Shown here piece by piece: positions 18,583-28,131 of a DNA stretch of 64,000 bases (position 1 is its first letter; each line of letters starts with the position of its first letter). The notes beneath the pieces were generated by a model. It did not search any database. It was given only the letters and a program-made list of their open reading frames with translations, and had not been told where the DNA came from. Both the position numbers and the translations under genes were made by a program. The stretch is from assembly GCF_019219075.1 (NCBI RefSeq), contig NZ_JAHUWJ010000004.1:62001-126000 (forward strand). Reading direction: 5' to 3'. Origin of the DNA: Chitinophaga sp. sic0106 (GTDB lineage Bacteria; Bacteroidota; Bacteroidia; Chitinophagales; Chitinophagaceae).

Positions 18583-19809
18583 TTATGAGCGGTGGAAGGT
18601 GGCTTCCAGGCTGCGTTGGATGATGTTCACACAGTCTTTCACCTGTTCTGCGGTGATCAGCAGGGGAGGTGCAAAGCGGATTTTATCGCCATGGGTTGGT
18701 TTAGCCAGTAATCCGTTTTCTTTTAGGGAGAGACATAAGTCCCATGCGGCTTCGGGGTCATCGTGTTTCACCACGATTGCATTAAGTAAGCCTTTCCCGC
18801 GTACCGTTGTGATATAGGGTGATTGCAGATCCAGCAGGCCTTGACGGAGCAACTGGCCCATGGCAGCTGCGTTTTCAGCCATTTGTTCTGATTTCAGCAC
18901 TTCCAGGGCAGTAATAGCCACCTTACAAGCCAGCGGGTTACCACCGTAGGTAGAACCATGTTCGCCTGGTTTGATCGTGAGCATGATCTCATCATCGGCT
19001 AATACGGCGCTCACCGGCAAAGTGCCACCAGATAAGGCTTTGCCGAGAATCAGGATATCCGGATGTACGTTGTCATGATCACAGGCCAGCATCTTACCGG
19101 TACGGGCAAGGCCGGTCTGGATTTCATCAGCAATGAATAGTACATTGGCATCTTTACAGTACTGGTATGCTTTTGCGAGGTAGCCCTCCTCAGGTACTAC
19201 TACGCCGGCTTCGCCCTGTATGGGCTCCACCATGAAACCTGCTACGTTCTTGTCCTGTAAGGCCTGTTCCAGTGCAGGGAGGTTGTTAAACGGAATGATT
19301 TCATAGCCCGGCATATATGGACCGAAATTATTACGTGCGTCCGGATCAGTGCTGAAAGAAATTACGTTCAGCGTACGTCCGTGGAAGTTATGACCGCAAA
19401 CGATAATTTTTGCCTGGTTGGCAGGAATGCCTTTAACCTGGTAGCCCCAGCGGCGGCAGAGTTTCAGTGCCGTTTCCACTGCTTCCACACCGGTGTTCAT
19501 GGGCAGTACCTTATCGTATCCGAAGTATTTAGTAATGTATTGTGCGTATTCTCCCAGGAGGTCACTGTGGAACGCGCGGGAGGTAAGCGTCAGCTTTTGC
19601 GCCTGCTCTATCAGCGTAGCAATAATGGCAGGGTGACAATGCCCCTGGTTTACTGCGCTGTAGCCGGACAGAAAATCATAGTATCTTTTGCCATCTACAT
19701 CCCACAGGAAAACCCCCTTGCCGCGATCCAAAACCACTGGCAGCGGGTGATAGTTATGTGCGCCATACTGTTCTTCCAGCTCCAGAAAATGTTGCGTTCT
19801 TTCGGTCAT
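18583..19809 (-). CDS. rocD: ornithine aminotransferase
   Basis: 408 aa from the ATG at 19809. The upstream ATG at 19827 is disfavoured because the TAATTTTG promoter element at 19832-19839 would put the transcription start at about that codon. It is a class-III PLP aminotransferase, converting L-ornithine and 2-oxoglutarate to glutamate semialdehyde and glutamate. Typical features are [49 protein letters not shown], the PLP-binding [15 protein letters not shown] and the Lys in [15 protein letters not shown]. Length and motifs match RocD/OAT rather than acetylornithine aminotransferase. Confidence 0.93.
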   Translation of the reverse strand: MTERTQHFLELEEQYGAHNYHPLPVVLDRGKGVFLWDVDGKRYYDFLSGYSAVNQGHCHPAIIATLIEQAQKLTLTSRAFHSDLLGEYAQYITKYFGYDKVLPMNTGVEAVETALKLCRRWGYQVKGIPANQAKIIVCGHNFHGRTLNVISFSTDPDARNNFGPYMPGYEIIPFNNLPALEQALQDKNVAGFMVEPIQGEAGVVVPEEGYLAKAYQYCKDANVLFIADEIQTGLARTGKMLACDHDNVHPDILILGKALSGGTLPVSAVLADDEIMLTIKPGEHGSTYGGNPLACKVAITALEVLKSEQMAENAAAMGQLLRQGLLDLQSPYITTVRGKGLLNAIVVKHDDPEAAWDLCLSLKENGLLAKPTHGDKIRFAPPLLITAEQVKDCVNIIQRSLEATFHRS

Positions 19810-19831
19810 TATATTAGTGGGTATCATGATG

Positions 19832-19839
19832 CAAAATTA
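19832..19839 (-). promoter_or_regulatory. -7 element TAATTTTG for rocD
   Basis: Read on the minus strand this is TAATTTTG, a full match to TAnnTTTG. It lies 22 nt upstream of the ATG at 19809 and only 4 nt upstream of the alternative ATG at 19827, so it decides the start. Confidence 0.55.
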
Positions 19840-19845
19840 ATGTAA

Positions 19846-20103
19846 TTATCCTTTTAATCGCTGTACCAGCGCTACATATTCCTTCATGGCATCTTCCCTG
19901 GACTTGCCTTTCAGCTCTTCCCAGGCATTGTGCTTGGCTTTCGCTACAAAATCAAACGGATTGGATGGACCCTCGCCGCTCACATCACCTTCTGTAGCCT
20001 GTTTGTATAAGGAATACAACTGCAATAGGATTTCGTTCGATGGTTTTTCAGCTAAGGTTTTGCTCTCTGCCACTGCAGTTTCAAATTGTTGTGCGAGTTC
20101 CAT
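19846..20103 (-). CDS. acyl-CoA-binding protein
   Basis: 85 aa, exactly the size of a stand-alone ACBP, a four-helix cytosolic carrier of long-chain acyl-CoA esters. The family pattern is visible: FETAVAESKTL in helix 1, LLQLYSLYKQATEGDV (the YxxYKQ acyl-CoA site), then FDFVAKAKHNAWEELKGKSREDAMKEYVALV (the KxxAWxxLxGxSxxxAxxxY core). Bacterial ACBPs occur in scattered lineages including Bacteroidota. It is 37 nt upstream of the rocD start on the same strand, with a separate promoter for rocD in between. Confidence 0.93.
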   Translation of the reverse strand: MELAQQFETAVAESKTLAEKPSNEILLQLYSLYKQATEGDVSGEGPSNPFDFVAKAKHNAWEELKGKSREDAMKEYVALVQRLKG

Positions 20104-20191
20104 AATCCTGTTTTTTTTATGAAGAAATAGGTGTTGTTTTACTAAGGTGCTAATAAATTAATCATTCACCAAATAAACCAACTTATTTTAA

Positions 20192-20199
20192 TACCTTTG
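20192..20199 (+). promoter_or_regulatory. -7 element TACCTTTG for lepA
   Basis: TACCTTTG is a full TAnnTTTG match 56 nt upstream of the lepA ATG at 20256. The -33 element is weak. Confidence 0.5.
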
Positions 20200-20255
20200 C
20201 GGGCTGAAATGGCCGGTACTGAATCGGATCGGACATTGGACCAGTAAATCATCAT

Positions 20256-22055
20256 ATGAAGAATATTCGCAATTTTTGTATCATTGCCCATATTGACCAC
20301 GGTAAAAGTACCCTGGCTGACCGCTTATTGGAGTTTACCAAAACGATTTCTGACCGCGATATGCAGGCCCAGGTTTTGGACGACATGGACCTGGAACGTG
20401 AGAAAGGTATCACCATTAAGAGTCATGCTATCCAAATGACCTATACCGCCAAAAACGGTGAAAAATATACTTTCAACCTGATTGATACTCCCGGACACGT
20501 TGACTTCTCCTATGAAGTTTCCCGCGCACTGGCTGCCTGCGAAGGTGCCTTGCTGCTGGTAGATGCTGCCCAGGGTATCCAGGCTCAAACCATATCCAAC
20601 CTCTACCTGGCCCTGGAAAACGACCTCGAAATCATCCCTGTTATCAACAAAATTGATATGGCGGGCGCTATGATCGAGGAAGTAAAAGACCAGATCATCG
20701 AGCTCATCGGTGTGAAAGATGAAGATATCCTCCTGGCATCCGGAAAAAGCGGTATCGGTATCGAGGAAATCCTCGAAGCCATCGTTGCACGTATCCCGGC
20801 ACCAACCGGCGATCCGGAAGCACCACTGCAGGCGCTTATTTTTGACTCTGTATTCAACTCTTTCCGTGGTATCATTGCCTACTTCCGTATTTACAACGGT
20901 ACCATCAAGAAAGGCGATAAAATTCAATTTGTTAATACCGGCGAAGAGTATTTTGCAGATGAAGTAGGTATCCTCAAACTGGGCCTCGACCCAAGAAATG
21001 AAGTGCATACCGGCGACGTAGGCTACATCATCACCGGTATCAAAAATGCCAAAGAAGTAAAAGTAGGGGATACTATCACACTCGCTGCCAATCCTTGCAC
21101 AGCTGGGATTAAGGGCTTCCAGGAAGTAAAACCAATGGTATTTGCCGGTATATTCCCGGTAGTAACGGAAGACTTCGAAGAGCTGCGCGATTGTATGGAC
21201 AAACTGCAGCTGAACGATGCTTCCCTGACCTATGAACTGGAAACTTCCCAGGCCCTCGGCTTCGGTTTCCGTTGCGGATTCCTCGGTATGCTCCACATGG
21301 AAATCATCCAGGAACGCCTAGAACGGGAGTTTAACCAAACCGTGATCACCACCGTTCCCAACGTAGGCTTCATTGCGTATGATACCAAGGATACCAACAA
21401 AAAGATCATTGTAAACAATCCATCCGAAATGCCTGACCCTACAAAAATGTCGCGCATTGAAGAACCATGGATTCGTGCTCAGATCATCACCAAACCTGAC
21501 TATATCGGTAACATCATGACCCTCTGCCTGGGTAAACGTGGACTGCTACTCAATCAGAGCTACCTGACCACCACCCGCGTAGAACTCATTTTTGAGTTAC
21601 CGCTGACAGAAATCGTATTCGATTTCTATGATAAACTGAAAAGCCAGACCCGCGGTTACGCCTCTTTCGACTATACCCCAATCGGGTTCCGCGAAAGCGA
21701 TATCGTGAAAATGGATATCCTGCTCAACAGCGAAAAAGTGGATGCCCTCAGTGCCCTGATTCACCGCAGCCGCGCCCACGATTTTGGCCGCAAACTCTGT
21801 GAAAAACTGAAGGAACTGCTGCCACGTCAGCAATTCCTGATCGCCATCCAGGCCGCTGTAGGTGCTAAAATCGTTGCCCGTGAGAACATCTCCGCCATGC
21901 GTAAAGACGTTACAGCCAAGTGTTATGGCGGTGACATCTCCCGTAAACGCAAACTCCTGGAGAAACAAAAAGAAGGTAAAAAACGTATGCGCCAGATCGG
22001 AAACGTAGAAGTACCACAGGAAGCCTTCCTGGCCGTACTGAAACTGGATGATTAA
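20256..22055 (+). CDS. lepA: elongation factor 4 (back-translocase)
   Basis: 599 aa, the standard LepA length. GTPase motifs are AHIDHGKST (P-loop), [11 protein letters not shown] (switch I), DTPGHVDF (G3), NKIDM (G4) and SGKSGIGI (G5). The EF-G-like domains II, III and V follow, and the LepA-specific C-terminal domain is seen in [17 protein letters not shown]. LepA is a ribosome-binding GTPase that remodels stalled or mistranslocated ribosomes. It is a single gene with its own promoter and a strong terminator. No odd substitutions were noticed. Confidence 0.98.
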   Translation: MKNIRNFCIIAHIDHGKSTLADRLLEFTKTISDRDMQAQVLDDMDLEREKGITIKSHAIQMTYTAKNGEKYTFNLIDTPGHVDFSYEVSRALAACEGALLLVDAAQGIQAQTISNLYLALENDLEIIPVINKIDMAGAMIEEVKDQIIELIGVKDEDILLASGKSGIGIEEILEAIVARIPAPTGDPEAPLQALIFDSVFNSFRGIIAYFRIYNGTIKKGDKIQFVNTGEEYFADEVGILKLGLDPRNEVHTGDVGYIITGIKNAKEVKVGDTITLAANPCTAGIKGFQEVKPMVFAGIFPVVTEDFEELRDCMDKLQLNDASLTYELETSQALGFGFRCGFLGMLHMEIIQERLEREFNQTVITTVPNVGFIAYDTKDTNKKIIVNNPSEMPDPTKMSRIEEPWIRAQIITKPDYIGNIMTLCLGKRGLLLNQSYLTTTRVELIFELPLTEIVFDFYDKLKSQTRGYASFDYTPIGFRESDIVKMDILLNSEKVDALSALIHRSRAHDFGRKLCEKLKELLPRQQFLIAIQAAVGAKIVARENISAMRKDVTAKCYGGDISRKRKLLEKQKEGKKRMRQIGNVEVPQEAFLAVLKLDD

Positions 22056-22083
22056 GGTGTAATATTCCTACTTCATTATAAAG

Positions 22084-22127
22084 AATGAGGGTGTTTCTGC
22101 TCAATAGAGACACCCTCATTTTTTTTA
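22084..22127 (+). terminator. intrinsic terminator of lepA
   Basis: AATGAGGGTGT (22084-22094) pairs with ACACCCTCATT (22110-22120), and the stem can extend inward by a U-G pair and three more pairs. It is followed by a run of eight T. It starts 29 nt after the stop codon. Confidence 0.9.
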
Positions 22128-22251
22128 TGCCAGCCTCCGCCAGACAGCGCAGCTGCGCACAAATTAAACTCCACCAATGAACTTTTTACCCCAGACGGTC
22201 GTTCCACTATTGTAAGGAAGCTATTCATTAACGGTCAAAATCTTGTTTGTT

Positions 22252-22653
22252 ATGAGTACACACACAGTAAGAGAAGTGAAGAAAACGACGGATGTATCCC
22301 TGGAAGAATTCCTGGGTATCATGTTCTCCTTCAACAGTAGCCTGAAACTGATCCACTGGGATATCCAGGGCAAAGGCAGCTATGCCGCGCACATCGCATT
22401 GGACCAGGGACACCACGATACGCGGAAAATCCTGGATCGCCTGGTAGAAACCACCATGGCTACCAAGGGAGACATGAACATCATTGTTCCGGAAACCAGG
22501 CGCCCGAAAGATTATATCGCCTATATAGAAGGATTTTACATGGTGGTAGATGCAAAACGGGAACTATTCCCGGACCAGTTTACCCAATCAATTATTGATG
22601 AATACCAGGAATCCATCAAGCAAATGCTTTACCGGCTTAAACGGTTACAATAA
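22252..22653 (+). CDS. ferritin-like/Dps-like small protein
   Basis: 133 aa from the ATG at 22252, which is preferred over an upstream TTG. It is an all-alpha protein. Residues about 18-55 (EFLGIMFSFNSSLKLIHWDIQGKGSYAAHIALDQGHHD) resemble the first two helices of Dps/ferritin-like proteins, where HW and a later His/Asp/Glu set bind iron or sit at the ferroxidase site. The second half lacks clear ligand motifs, so metal storage is not assured. It is a single gene, followed by a fold-back element and then a copper transport operon. The alternative is a DinB- or DUF5856-type four-helix protein with no iron role. Confidence 0.55.
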   Translation: MSTHTVREVKKTTDVSLEEFLGIMFSFNSSLKLIHWDIQGKGSYAAHIALDQGHHDTRKILDRLVETTMATKGDMNIIVPETRRPKDYIAYIEGFYMVVDAKRELFPDQFTQSIIDEYQESIKQMLYRLKRLQ

Positions 22654-22670
22654 CTACTAATTAGGTGTAA

Positions 22671-22772
22671 AAGAGGGGGGCGCAAAAGTGATTTTTGCCC
22701 GAATCCTGATGGAGAGCGTTTTGATCGCTGTCATTCTCAGTGCCACAGATTACTTTTGGAGCACCCCCTCTT
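22671..22772. repeat. 102-bp fold-back element with imperfect terminal inverted repeats
   Basis: Outer arms are AAGAGGGGG...AAAAGTgAT (22671-22692) and ATtACTTTT...CCCCCTCTT (22749-22772), pairing over 9 + 6 + 2 bases with a small internal bulge. A short inner AGCG/CGCT stem lies at the centre. It may be a MITE, a structured RNA, or an unusual terminator for the upstream gene. No target-site duplication is obvious. The rest of 22773-23043 is AT-rich leader of the copper operon, with no gene seen. Confidence 0.5.
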
Positions 22773-23043
22773 AGTCTTATCAAGTGCTTTGCAAAAATGA
22801 TAGGTTTCAGTACCAGATTTTCTGTCCGCATCCCCTATAAAACCGATCACCGTTTGTACTCTATATAGAAAAATGAAAATATAGCCAATAAAAACAATAC
22901 CATTGGAGTGCTATATCTTACTACCTCTGCCTCAACTTAAAAAGTCCTTTCCATCTCCCAAGAAATTATGTAAATCATTATAAAAGTTCTGTAACAATTC
23001 CGGGACCATGCTGACCGACCTTTGTATTGTTAATTCAAAACAT

Positions 23044-25266
23044 ATGCAAGCAACGGATCAGATAATAAAGAAGACATTTCCTATCACAGGCCTCAGCTGC
23101 GCCTCCTGTGCAGTGAGTGCAGAATCAATGCTCAGCGCTACGCCCGGCGTCATCCACGTCGGTGTCAACTTCGCTAACGCCAGTGCAACAGTAGAATATG
23201 AGCCTCAGCAGGTAACCCTGCAACAGCTGAAATCCGCCGTGCAATCCATCGGCTACGATCTCGTTACCGACGAAAGCCCTGAAGCAGCAGAAGCCCTGGA
23301 AGACCTCCATCAGCAACAGTTCCGGACGCTGAAGAAAAAAGCAGTCTGGTCCATTATATTCTCCGTACCACTGGTGATCATCGGTATGTTCTTTATGGAC
23401 ATCCCTTATGGCAACTATATCATGTGGGCGCTCTCCACCCCGGTGGTACTGGTTTTTGGCCGACAGTTCTTCGTTAACGCATGGCGTCAGGCCAAACACC
23501 GTAATGCCAACATGGATACCCTGGTGGCACTCAGCACCAGCATCGCCTATATCTTCAGTGTATTCAATACTTTGTACCCTGAATACTGGCATAGCCGCGG
23601 ACTCCATGCCCACGTCTACTTTGAAGCCGCCGCTGTAGTCATCACCTTCATTCTCCTGGGCCGGCTGCTGGAAGAAAAAGCGAAGTCCAACACTTCCTCT
23701 GCCATCAAAAAACTGATAGGCCTCCAGCCTAAAACGGTAACGCTTATACGTAGTAACGACGAAACCATAGAAGTGCCGCTGGCACAGGTGCAGGTGGGAG
23801 ATCTGCTCCTGGTTAAACCCGGAGAAAAAATTCCGGTAGATGGAATTGTAACCAGTGGCAGCTCTTACATAGATGAAAGCATGATCAGCGGAGAACCGCT
23901 GCCAGTGCTGAAAGAAAAAGAAGCGGAAGTCTTTGCCGGTACCATCAACCAGAAAGGCGTGCTGCGTTTTAAAGCTATCAAAGTAGGTGGTGATACCATG
24001 CTTGCCCAGATCATTAAACTGGTGCAGGAAGCGCAGGGTAGCAAGGCCCCGGTGCAGCAGCTGGTAGATAAAATCGCAGGTATCTTTGTGCCGGTAGTAA
24101 CGGGGATTGCCCTGCTTACCATGTTGATTTGGGTGATCTTTGGCGGCGACAACGGCTTCACCCAGGGGCTCCTGGCCATGGTCACCGTACTGGTAATCGC
24201 CTGCCCTTGTGCACTCGGACTAGCCACACCAACTGCTATCATGGTTGGGGTAGGGAAGGGAGCCGAAAACGGCCTGCTCATCAAAGACGCCGAAAGCCTG
24301 GAACTGGCACATAAAGTAGATGCCATCGTACTCGATAAAACGGGTACTATTACAGAAGGTAAACCTGTGGTAACGGGCATCGAATGGGCCAACACCCAGG
24401 CCTCCACACTGGCTGCTGTGCTTTATTCCATGGAACAGCAATCGGAACACCCGCTGGCTTCTGCTGTGGTAAAATACATGAACGCAGAAAAACCGGTACA
24501 CCTGGATCACTTTGAAAGTAAAACCGGTAAAGGTGTTGAAGCAACCTACAAAGGTCAGCAATACTACATCGGCAGCCGCACCTACATCAACGAACAAAAA
24601 GTAACGGTACCGGCTACACTGGAAAGCAAATCCAACGCCTGGCTGGCAGATGCCGCCACCGTTATCTGGTTCGCCAACCAAAAAGAAGCCCTCGCTGTTA
24701 TAGCTATCGCCGATAAGCTCAAAGATACTTCCGCAGCCGCCGTAGCACAGCTGCAACAAATGGGAGTAGCCGTATACATGCTCACCGGTGATAACGCGCA
24801 GACGGCCAAGATCGTAGCCGAAAAAACCGGGATCAAAAACTATAAGGCCGGCGTACTGCCATCTGAAAAAGCAGCCTTCGTAAAAGAACTGCAGCAAAAA
24901 GGCCTGACAGTAGCCATGGTAGGAGATGGCATCAACGACAGCCACGCCCTGGCACAGGCAGACGTAAGCATCGCCATGGGACACGGTACTGATATCGCTA
25001 TGGACGTAGCCAGGATGACTATCATCTCCTCCGACCTGCAGCAATTGCCAAAGGCCATCCGCCTGTCACGCCAAACCGTGAGGCTGATCAGACAAAACCT
25101 GTTCTGGGCCTTCATCTATAACCTGATAGGTATACCACTGGCCGCCGGCATACTGTATCCGATCAACGGATTCCAGCTCGATCCCATGATTGCTGGTGCA
25201 GCCATGGCACTGAGTTCAGTATCAGTAGTAAGTAACAGTCTTCGCCTCAAATGGAGTAAACTTTAA
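23044..25266 (+). CDS. copA: Cu+-exporting P-type ATPase (P1B-1)
   Basis: 740 aa from the ATG at 23044; an upstream in-frame ATG at 23008 would add 12 residues that do not look like family sequence. One N-terminal HMA domain binds metal through C19 and C22 in GLSCASCAVSAES. Eight membrane helices follow. Diagnostic motifs are the CPC of TM6 (C387-P388-C389), the phosphorylated D431 in DKTGT, the HP dipeptide in SEHPLA, TGDN and GDGIND. TM7 has NLFWAFIYN and TM8 has MALSSVSVVSN, the Cu+ signature of the P1B-1 class. It exports cytosolic Cu+ (or Ag+) using ATP. The metallochaperone gene follows at 19 nt. Confidence 0.95.
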   Translation: MQATDQIIKKTFPITGLSCASCAVSAESMLSATPGVIHVGVNFANASATVEYEPQQVTLQQLKSAVQSIGYDLVTDESPEAAEALEDLHQQQFRTLKKKAVWSIIFSVPLVIIGMFFMDIPYGNYIMWALSTPVVLVFGRQFFVNAWRQAKHRNANMDTLVALSTSIAYIFSVFNTLYPEYWHSRGLHAHVYFEAAAVVITFILLGRLLEEKAKSNTSSAIKKLIGLQPKTVTLIRSNDETIEVPLAQVQVGDLLLVKPGEKIPVDGIVTSGSSYIDESMISGEPLPVLKEKEAEVFAGTINQKGVLRFKAIKVGGDTMLAQIIKLVQEAQGSKAPVQQLVDKIAGIFVPVVTGIALLTMLIWVIFGGDNGFTQGLLAMVTVLVIACPCALGLATPTAIMVGVGKGAENGLLIKDAESLELAHKVDAIVLDKTGTITEGKPVVTGIEWANTQASTLAAVLYSMEQQSEHPLASAVVKYMNAEKPVHLDHFESKTGKGVEATYKGQQYYIGSRTYINEQKVTVPATLESKSNAWLADAATVIWFANQKEALAVIAIADKLKDTSAAAVAQLQQMGVAVYMLTGDNAQTAKIVAEKTGIKNYKAGVLPSEKAAFVKELQQKGLTVAMVGDGINDSHALAQADVSIAMGHGTDIAMDVARMTIISSDLQQLPKAIRLSRQTVRLIRQNLFWAFIYNLIGIPLAAGILYPINGFQLDPMIAGAAMALSSVSVVSNSLRLKWSKL

Positions 25267-25285
25267 TCAATATAAAAACGTAAAT

Positions 25286-25495
25286 ATGGAAACGTACAAA
25301 TTCAAAACTAATATCAATTGCAGTGGTTGTGTAGCAGCCGTAACACCTCATCTCAATAAAACTGAAAATATCAGCCACTGGGAAGTAGATACAACTGATC
25401 CTGCCAAGGTACTGACCGTGAAAGCGGATGATACAGATGCAGCAACCATCGTGGAAATCGTAAAGAAAGCAGGTTTCACGGCAGAGAAAATTTAA
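25286..25495 (+). CDS. heavy-metal-associated domain metallochaperone (CopZ-like)
   Basis: 69 aa, a single HMA ferredoxin-like fold. The metal site is NCSGC near residues 10-14, in place of the usual MxCxxC. Atx1/CopZ proteins carry Cu+ in the cytosol to the matching ATPase. It lies 19 nt after copA, so the two form an operon, and the ATPase-chaperone pairing supports copper handling. The segment after the Cys pair (AAVTPHLNKTENISHWEVDTT) follows the HMA pattern. A GC-rich hairpin follows. Confidence 0.85.
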   Translation: METYKFKTNINCSGCVAAVTPHLNKTENISHWEVDTTDPAKVLTVKADDTDAATIVEIVKKAGFTAEKI

Positions 25496-25517
25496 AATCC
25501 GATTGCTTCATAATACC

Positions 25518-25554
25518 AGGAGGGAGAAGGTGCGGGCAGCGCTTCTCCCTTCCT
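25518..25554 (+). terminator. hairpin terminator of copper operon
   Basis: AGGGAGAAG (25521-25529) pairs with CTTCTCCCT (25542-25550), and the stem continues with AGG/CCT across a bulge. The loop is 12 nt. It starts 23 nt after the chaperone stop codon. The 3' tract is only moderately T-rich. Confidence 0.6.
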
Positions 25555-25668
25555 TCGTTTAACCAGAACCGATACCCCGGAAAGATTTGGCAGGATTAAT
25601 GTCTATAATATTGGGTCCGCTTCGAACATCCCGGACTTATATTATGTTTTAATCCTAAAAAACACAGC

Positions 25669-28089
25669 ATGCGTAAATGGCTTCGGCTGACATTAATTAT
25701 CCTGGGGTCCCTGATTGCATTGATATTTTTACTGTTTCTTGGACTGGCCTTATACATCAGAGCCAATAAAGCGGCCTTCCTGGAGCAGGTGACCGCCCAG
25801 ATAAATGACAGAATCGATGGTAAAGTCCTTATTGCCGATATGGAACCCAGTTTGCTCCGGAACTTTCCCAATATCTCCCTCGGACTTAAAAAAGTGCAGT
25901 TGCAGGACAGCCTGTATGCTGTTCACAAACGTCCGCTCCTGGATGTACAGGAAGTGTATATACGCCTCAATACGTGGTCAATCCTCCGCAAGCGCGTAGA
26001 TGTGAAGGAAATCATTCTTGAAAACGGCAAGATTTGTTTGTACACCGATACCAGCGGGTATACCAATACCAGCATACTCCAACGGAAATCCACTGCCCCT
26101 AAGAAGAAATCAAAAGATGCTGACATTGGCCATCTCCTGTTACAAAATATCACCTTCATTATAGAAAATAAACAAAAGCAGAAACTCTTTGAACTGGATG
26201 TCAAACGGCTGTCAGGCAGAATGCAGCACCAGGGTGATAGTCTAAAAATTGCACTGAATATTGCTATGCTCAGCAAGCATTTCGAATTCAATACAGATAA
26301 AGGGAGTTACCTGAAGGATAAATTGATGGAGATGCCATTACATCTCTCCTTTAATACAAAAACAAAAATACTCCTGGTGCCGGAACAGCAGATTAAAATT
26401 GATCATCAGCCGGTGCTGATAGGTGGTCAGTTTGTATTTGCCCAAAAGCCGCCTGCCTTCTCCCTGAAAATAACCGCTAACCAGGTATTGCTCAAGGAAG
26501 CTGCCTCCTGGCTGCCTCCCAATATTTCAGGAAAACTCAATACCATTGGCCTCGAAAAGCCGCTGGATGCTGTGGCTAACCTCGACGGCCATATGAAATA
26601 CCGGGATACCCCACGGGTAGTGGTGACCTGGAAAACCACCGATAACGAATTGCATACCTCTCTGGGACAATGGACCAGCTGTAGTTTCAGAGGTGATTTC
26701 AATAACCAGGTGTTGCCAATAACAGATCATACAGATGCCAATTCCGCCGTGAATATTTTCAACCTTTCCGCTTCCTTTGGTGAAGTGCCGGTAAGGGCGG
26801 ATACCATTCGGGTCGTGAACCTGAAGCAACCATTACTGCACGGGCACTTTCAGTCGTCGTTTCAATTGGCTAAACTGAACGGGGCAGAGGAACTGCCGCT
26901 GGCATTTACCGCAGGTACTGCGGTGGCTGATCTGAACTATTCCGGGCCACTCATGAAGGACGATCCCACGCCATCAGCGTTGCTGGGTGTGGTGCAGGTT
27001 ACCAATGCTGCATTCAGCTATCAGCCCCGTGCCCTGAACTTTAAAAACTGTAACGCCACCTTGCGGTTTACGGGGCAGGATCTGCTGCTGGAAAACATAA
27101 AATTACAGTCGGGCAACAGCAGCCTGTTTATGAACGGGCAAATGAAAAATGTATTGAGCTTCTACTTCACCGCACCGGAAAAAATTGTGCTGGACTGGAA
27201 TATCAAGAGCCCCTTAGTGGACCTGAATGAATTTAAATCCTATCTGAGCCCAAGGGTGAGTAAGAAGAAGCAGGTGGCGAATCGCAAAGCCAGGCTGAGT
27301 CGCGTAGGTGCTCAGCTGGATGAAGTGCTGGCCGCGAGCAACGTGAATATGAATGTGCAGCTGGACAAAACCACCTACAAACATTTCACGGCGCAAAATG
27401 TGAAGGCAGTGCTGGCACTAACGGAGTCGGATATACTCTTAAACAATATCGGTCTGCAACTGGCAAGCGGCTCGCTGAATATGAAAGGAAAAGTGCATCA
27501 GCAGGGGAATAATAACTTCTTTGATGTGGTGGCAGGACTTACAAACGTGAATATGTCGCAGCTGTTTTATGCCTTCGATAACTTCGGCATGGAGGGGCTG
27601 ACGTATAAGAACATCAATGGCGTAGCCACTGTACGCACTAATATGAAAGGTAATATTCTTGATAACGGCAGTCTGGCGAATCGTTCGCTGAACGGTTCGA
27701 TACAGCTGGCTATGAAAAAGGGGGCACTGGTAGATTTTGGGCCGCTGGCGGATATCGGCAATTTTGCATTTAAAAAGCGCCGGTTGGACAGTATTACTTT
27801 CGATAACCTCAATAATACCTTCCGGGTGGAAAATGGAAAGATCATCATCCCTCCGATGCGTATTGCCTCCAGTGCCGTCAATATTGATTTGCAGGGTGTA
27901 TATGGGATTGGCGGAGGTACCAATATCCAGATGCAGATTCCGTTGCGTAACCCCAATAAGGATACTGCCATTACGGATGAAGCTGAAAGGTATCGCCGTA
28001 GTCGTAAAGGAATTATCCTGAATCTGCGTGCGGTGGACGGGCCCGACGGTAAAGTAAAAATCAAAATGGGAAAAGGAAATGAGGACTAG
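25669..28089 (+). CDS. AsmA-family protein
   Basis: 806 aa. An N-terminal membrane anchor (residues about 8-33: LIILGSLIALIFLLFLGLALYIR) is followed by an AsmA N-terminal domain (LEQVTAQINDRIDGKVLIADMEPSLLRNFPNISLGLKKVQL). A long beta-rich region follows, and a C-terminal AsmA_2-like part (LANRSLNGSIQLAMKKGALVDFGPLADIGNFAFKKRRLDSITFDNLN). AsmA-like proteins belong to the bridge-like lipid-transport superfamily and are thought to carry phospholipids across the periplasm. The C-terminus is lysine-rich (KVKIKMGKGNED). It is a single gene between the copper operon and an oxidoreductase. Confidence 0.85.
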   Translation: MRKWLRLTLIILGSLIALIFLLFLGLALYIRANKAAFLEQVTAQINDRIDGKVLIADMEPSLLRNFPNISLGLKKVQLQDSLYAVHKRPLLDVQEVYIRLNTWSILRKRVDVKEIILENGKICLYTDTSGYTNTSILQRKSTAPKKKSKDADIGHLLLQNITFIIENKQKQKLFELDVKRLSGRMQHQGDSLKIALNIAMLSKHFEFNTDKGSYLKDKLMEMPLHLSFNTKTKILLVPEQQIKIDHQPVLIGGQFVFAQKPPAFSLKITANQVLLKEAASWLPPNISGKLNTIGLEKPLDAVANLDGHMKYRDTPRVVVTWKTTDNELHTSLGQWTSCSFRGDFNNQVLPITDHTDANSAVNIFNLSASFGEVPVRADTIRVVNLKQPLLHGHFQSSFQLAKLNGAEELPLAFTAGTAVADLNYSGPLMKDDPTPSALLGVVQVTNAAFSYQPRALNFKNCNATLRFTGQDLLLENIKLQSGNSSLFMNGQMKNVLSFYFTAPEKIVLDWNIKSPLVDLNEFKSYLSPRVSKKKQVANRKARLSRVGAQLDEVLAASNVNMNVQLDKTTYKHFTAQNVKAVLALTESDILLNNIGLQLASGSLNMKGKVHQQGNNNFFDVVAGLTNVNMSQLFYAFDNFGMEGLTYKNINGVATVRTNMKGNILDNGSLANRSLNGSIQLAMKKGALVDFGPLADIGNFAFKKRRLDSITFDNLNNTFRVENGKIIIPPMRIASSAVNIDLQGVYGIGGGTNIQMQIPLRNPNKDTAITDEAERYRRSRKGIILNLRAVDGPDGKVKIKMGKGNED

Positions 28090-28131
28090 CGCCAACAATT
28101 AATTATATTTATTGAAACATGTTACAAGACT

